Assembly: GCF_004362805.1 (NCBI RefSeq)
Contig: NZ_SNYF01000006.1
Span: 1-64,000, forward strand
Origin: Algoriphagus boseongensis
Lineage (GTDB): Bacteria > Bacteroidota > Bacteroidia > Cytophagales > Cyclobacteriaceae
Direction: 5' to 3'
DNA: 64,000 bases
A program made the position numbers and the translations under genes. Position 1 is the first letter of the stretch. The number at the start of each line of letters is the position of its first letter. The notes under the pieces were generated by a model. It was not told the DNA's origin. It ran no database searches and saw only the letters and a program-made list of their open reading frames with translations. This document shows, in pieces, positions 62,821-64,000 of the stretch.

Positions 62821-64000
62821 TTAGTGGGCTTCCAGCCAATCCGACCCTACTCCAACCTCAACTTCAATCGGGACTGGGAGTTTGATAGCATTTGACATTA
62901 GGCCAGGGATATTTTTCTTCAAAAGTTCAACTTCGTCTTTGTGCGCGTCAAAGACCAATTCATCGTGTACTTGAAGGATCATTTTGGACTTTAGCTTTTC
63001 CTTTTTCATCCAATCGTACACGTGGATCATGGCTACCTTGATCAAATCTGCTGCGGAACCCTGCAAGGGTGCATTGATGGCATTTCGCTCTGCAAATCCC
63101 CGCATAGTCATATTCCGGCTGTTGATGTCCCGGAGATATCGTCTCCTGCCAAGGATGGTTTCCACGTACTCGTCTTTTCTGGCCTTTTCTATGGCTCCGT
63201 CCATGTATTCTTTTACCGCAGGGAATTCCGTGAAATAGGCATCAATGATTTCCTTTGCCTCAGTCCGAGGGATAGAAAGTCTCTGAGCCAAGCCAAAAGC
63301 CGAAATCCCGTAGATAATCCCAAAATTGGCGGTTTTGGCTTTTCTCCTCATATCAGAGGTAACTTCCTCCAAAGGCACTTTGAAGATTTTGGCTGCCGTA
63401 GTGGCGTGAATATCTCTACCATTTTTGAAGGCCTCCAGCATGGATTCATCCTGAGAAAAAGCAGCCATTAGCCTCAATTCGATCTGTGAATAATCCGCAG
63501 AAAGCAGAATATGATTTTCATCCCTTGGCACAAAAGCCTTTCGGATTTCCCGACCTCTGGCAGTTCGAATAGGAATATTCTGAAGGTTGGGATTGATGGA
63601 AGACAATCGACCTGTGGCTGCGACAAACTGGTTGTAAGTCGTATGGATTCTTCCAGTCTTGGGATTGATCATGGTAGGCAAGGCATCTACATAAGTGGAT
63701 TTCAATTTGACCATTTGACGGAATTCCAAAATAGCCGAGGCAATTTCATGCTCATCCGCCAATTTGCTCAAAACTTCCTCTCCGGTTGCATATTGCCCTG
63801 TTTTGGTCTTCTTCGCTTTGGGATCCAGTTTGAGTTTTTCAAAAAGTACATCTCCCAGCTGCTTTGGTGATGCCAAATTGAACCGAACACCGGCAAGTTC
63901 ATAAACGCGTTTTTCGATTTCCTTACTTTCTTCGTCCAAGGCCACAGAAAGCTCCGCCAAGCTATCGGTATCGATTTTTACCCCCTCGAATTCCATAGAA
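62821..64000 (-). CDS. polA: DNA polymerase I, C-terminal part (gene continues beyond window)
   Basis: The last 393 or so residues are in the window: thumb region, then motif A (DYSQIELRLMA), O-helix with RRKAKTANFGIIYG and motif C (ILQVHDELVFDAH). The frame stays open past 63996, where an internal Met lies, so the 5'-3' and 3'-5' exonuclease domains are outside the window. It fills gaps and removes RNA primers in repair and replication. Confidence 0.95.
   Translation of the reverse strand, partial: SMEFEGVKIDTDSLAELSVALDEESKEIEKRVYELAGVRFNLASPKQLGDVLFEKLKLDPKAKKTKTGQYATGEEVLSKLADEHEIASAILEFRQMVKLKSTYVDALPTMINPKTGRIHTTYNQFVAATGRLSSINPNLQNIPIRTARGREIRKAFVPRDENHILLSADYSQIELRLMAAFSQDESMLEAFKNGRDIHATTAAKIFKVPLEEVTSDMRRKAKTANFGIIYGISAFGLAQRLSIPRTEAKEIIDAYFTEFPAVKEYMDGAIEKARKDEYVETILGRRRYLRDINSRNMTMRGFAERNAINAPLQGSAADLIKVAMIHVYDWMKKEKLKSKMILQVHDELVFDAHKDEVELLKKNIPGLMSNAIKLPVPIEVEVGVGSDWLEAH

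Overview
The window looks like chromosome of a marine or soil Bacteroidetes bacterium of the order Cytophagales, probably Cyclobacteriaceae (Algoriphagus-like). This is inferred from family content and not from any rRNA: DUF6090, DUF4286 and DUF486 proteins, a SusC/CarboxypepD-type vocabulary, Ig_7/PKD/DUF7507 surface modules, two-component sensors with Reg_prop propellers, a TAnnTTTG-type promoter, and a carotenoid cluster suited to flexixanthin-like pigments. There is no rRNA, tRNA, CRISPR array, transposase or integrase in the window. About 52 protein genes are supported; the first (giant surface protein) and the last (polA) run off the edges.

Layout. 1-6385 (-): a giant repetitive surface protein (PKD, one Ig-like module, 17 Ig_7 modules, DUF7507 modules; C-terminus outside the window). 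7051-9465 (+): a secreted S9D glutamyl-type peptidase. 9517-15583 (-): a tight five-gene operon of type III restriction-modification genes (mod, res) followed by a STAS-GHKL ATPase, a free STAS-like DUF4325 protein and a PIN-domain nuclease, with a divergent HTH gene at 15665. This is the most likely undescribed system here. 16660-17294: three copies of a 197-bp intergenic repeat. 17.3-23.9 kb: uppP, a MuiA-family protein with an inserted CarboxypepD/plug-like segment, a small regulon (membrane protein, winged-helix regulator, TPR protein) sharing a 24-bp operator-like motif, DUF1569, NlpE-like lipoprotein, OxyR. 24-30.2 kb: Gfo/Idh oxidoreductase, double-thioredoxin lipoprotein, a Cys-less OhrR-like regulator with Ohr, M14 peptidase. 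30.4-38.1 kb: a signalling block with two related histidine kinases, two single-domain receivers, a receiver-adenylate cyclase and a DUF6090 protein. 38.25-41.9 kb: TolB-propeller/amidohydrolase fusion. 42.8-50.2 kb: carotenoid cluster (cruF-like, crtZ, CarH/LitR-type B12 photoregulator, ECF sigma, crtI, crtB, crtYcd, ispH, crtW). 50.3-64 kb: TonB receptor, YdeI-like protein, small outer-membrane protein, aquaporin, a TolB-like/decarboxylase/sulfatase/DUF486 run, GT2 and FAD oxidoreductase, radA, polA.

How it fits together. The carotenoid block reads as a light-controlled unit: a MerR/B12 repressor gene is followed by an ECF sigma gene whose promoter carries an 11-bp inverted repeat, and the sigma gene is followed directly by the pathway genes. 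The defence-like operon pairs DNA modification/restriction with a partner-switch-like module (STAS + GHKL ATPase) and a candidate RNase effector (PIN). Oxidative-stress genes (OxyR with a recognisable box beside its start; OhrR-like/Ohr with an inverted repeat upstream) sit within 4 kb of each other.
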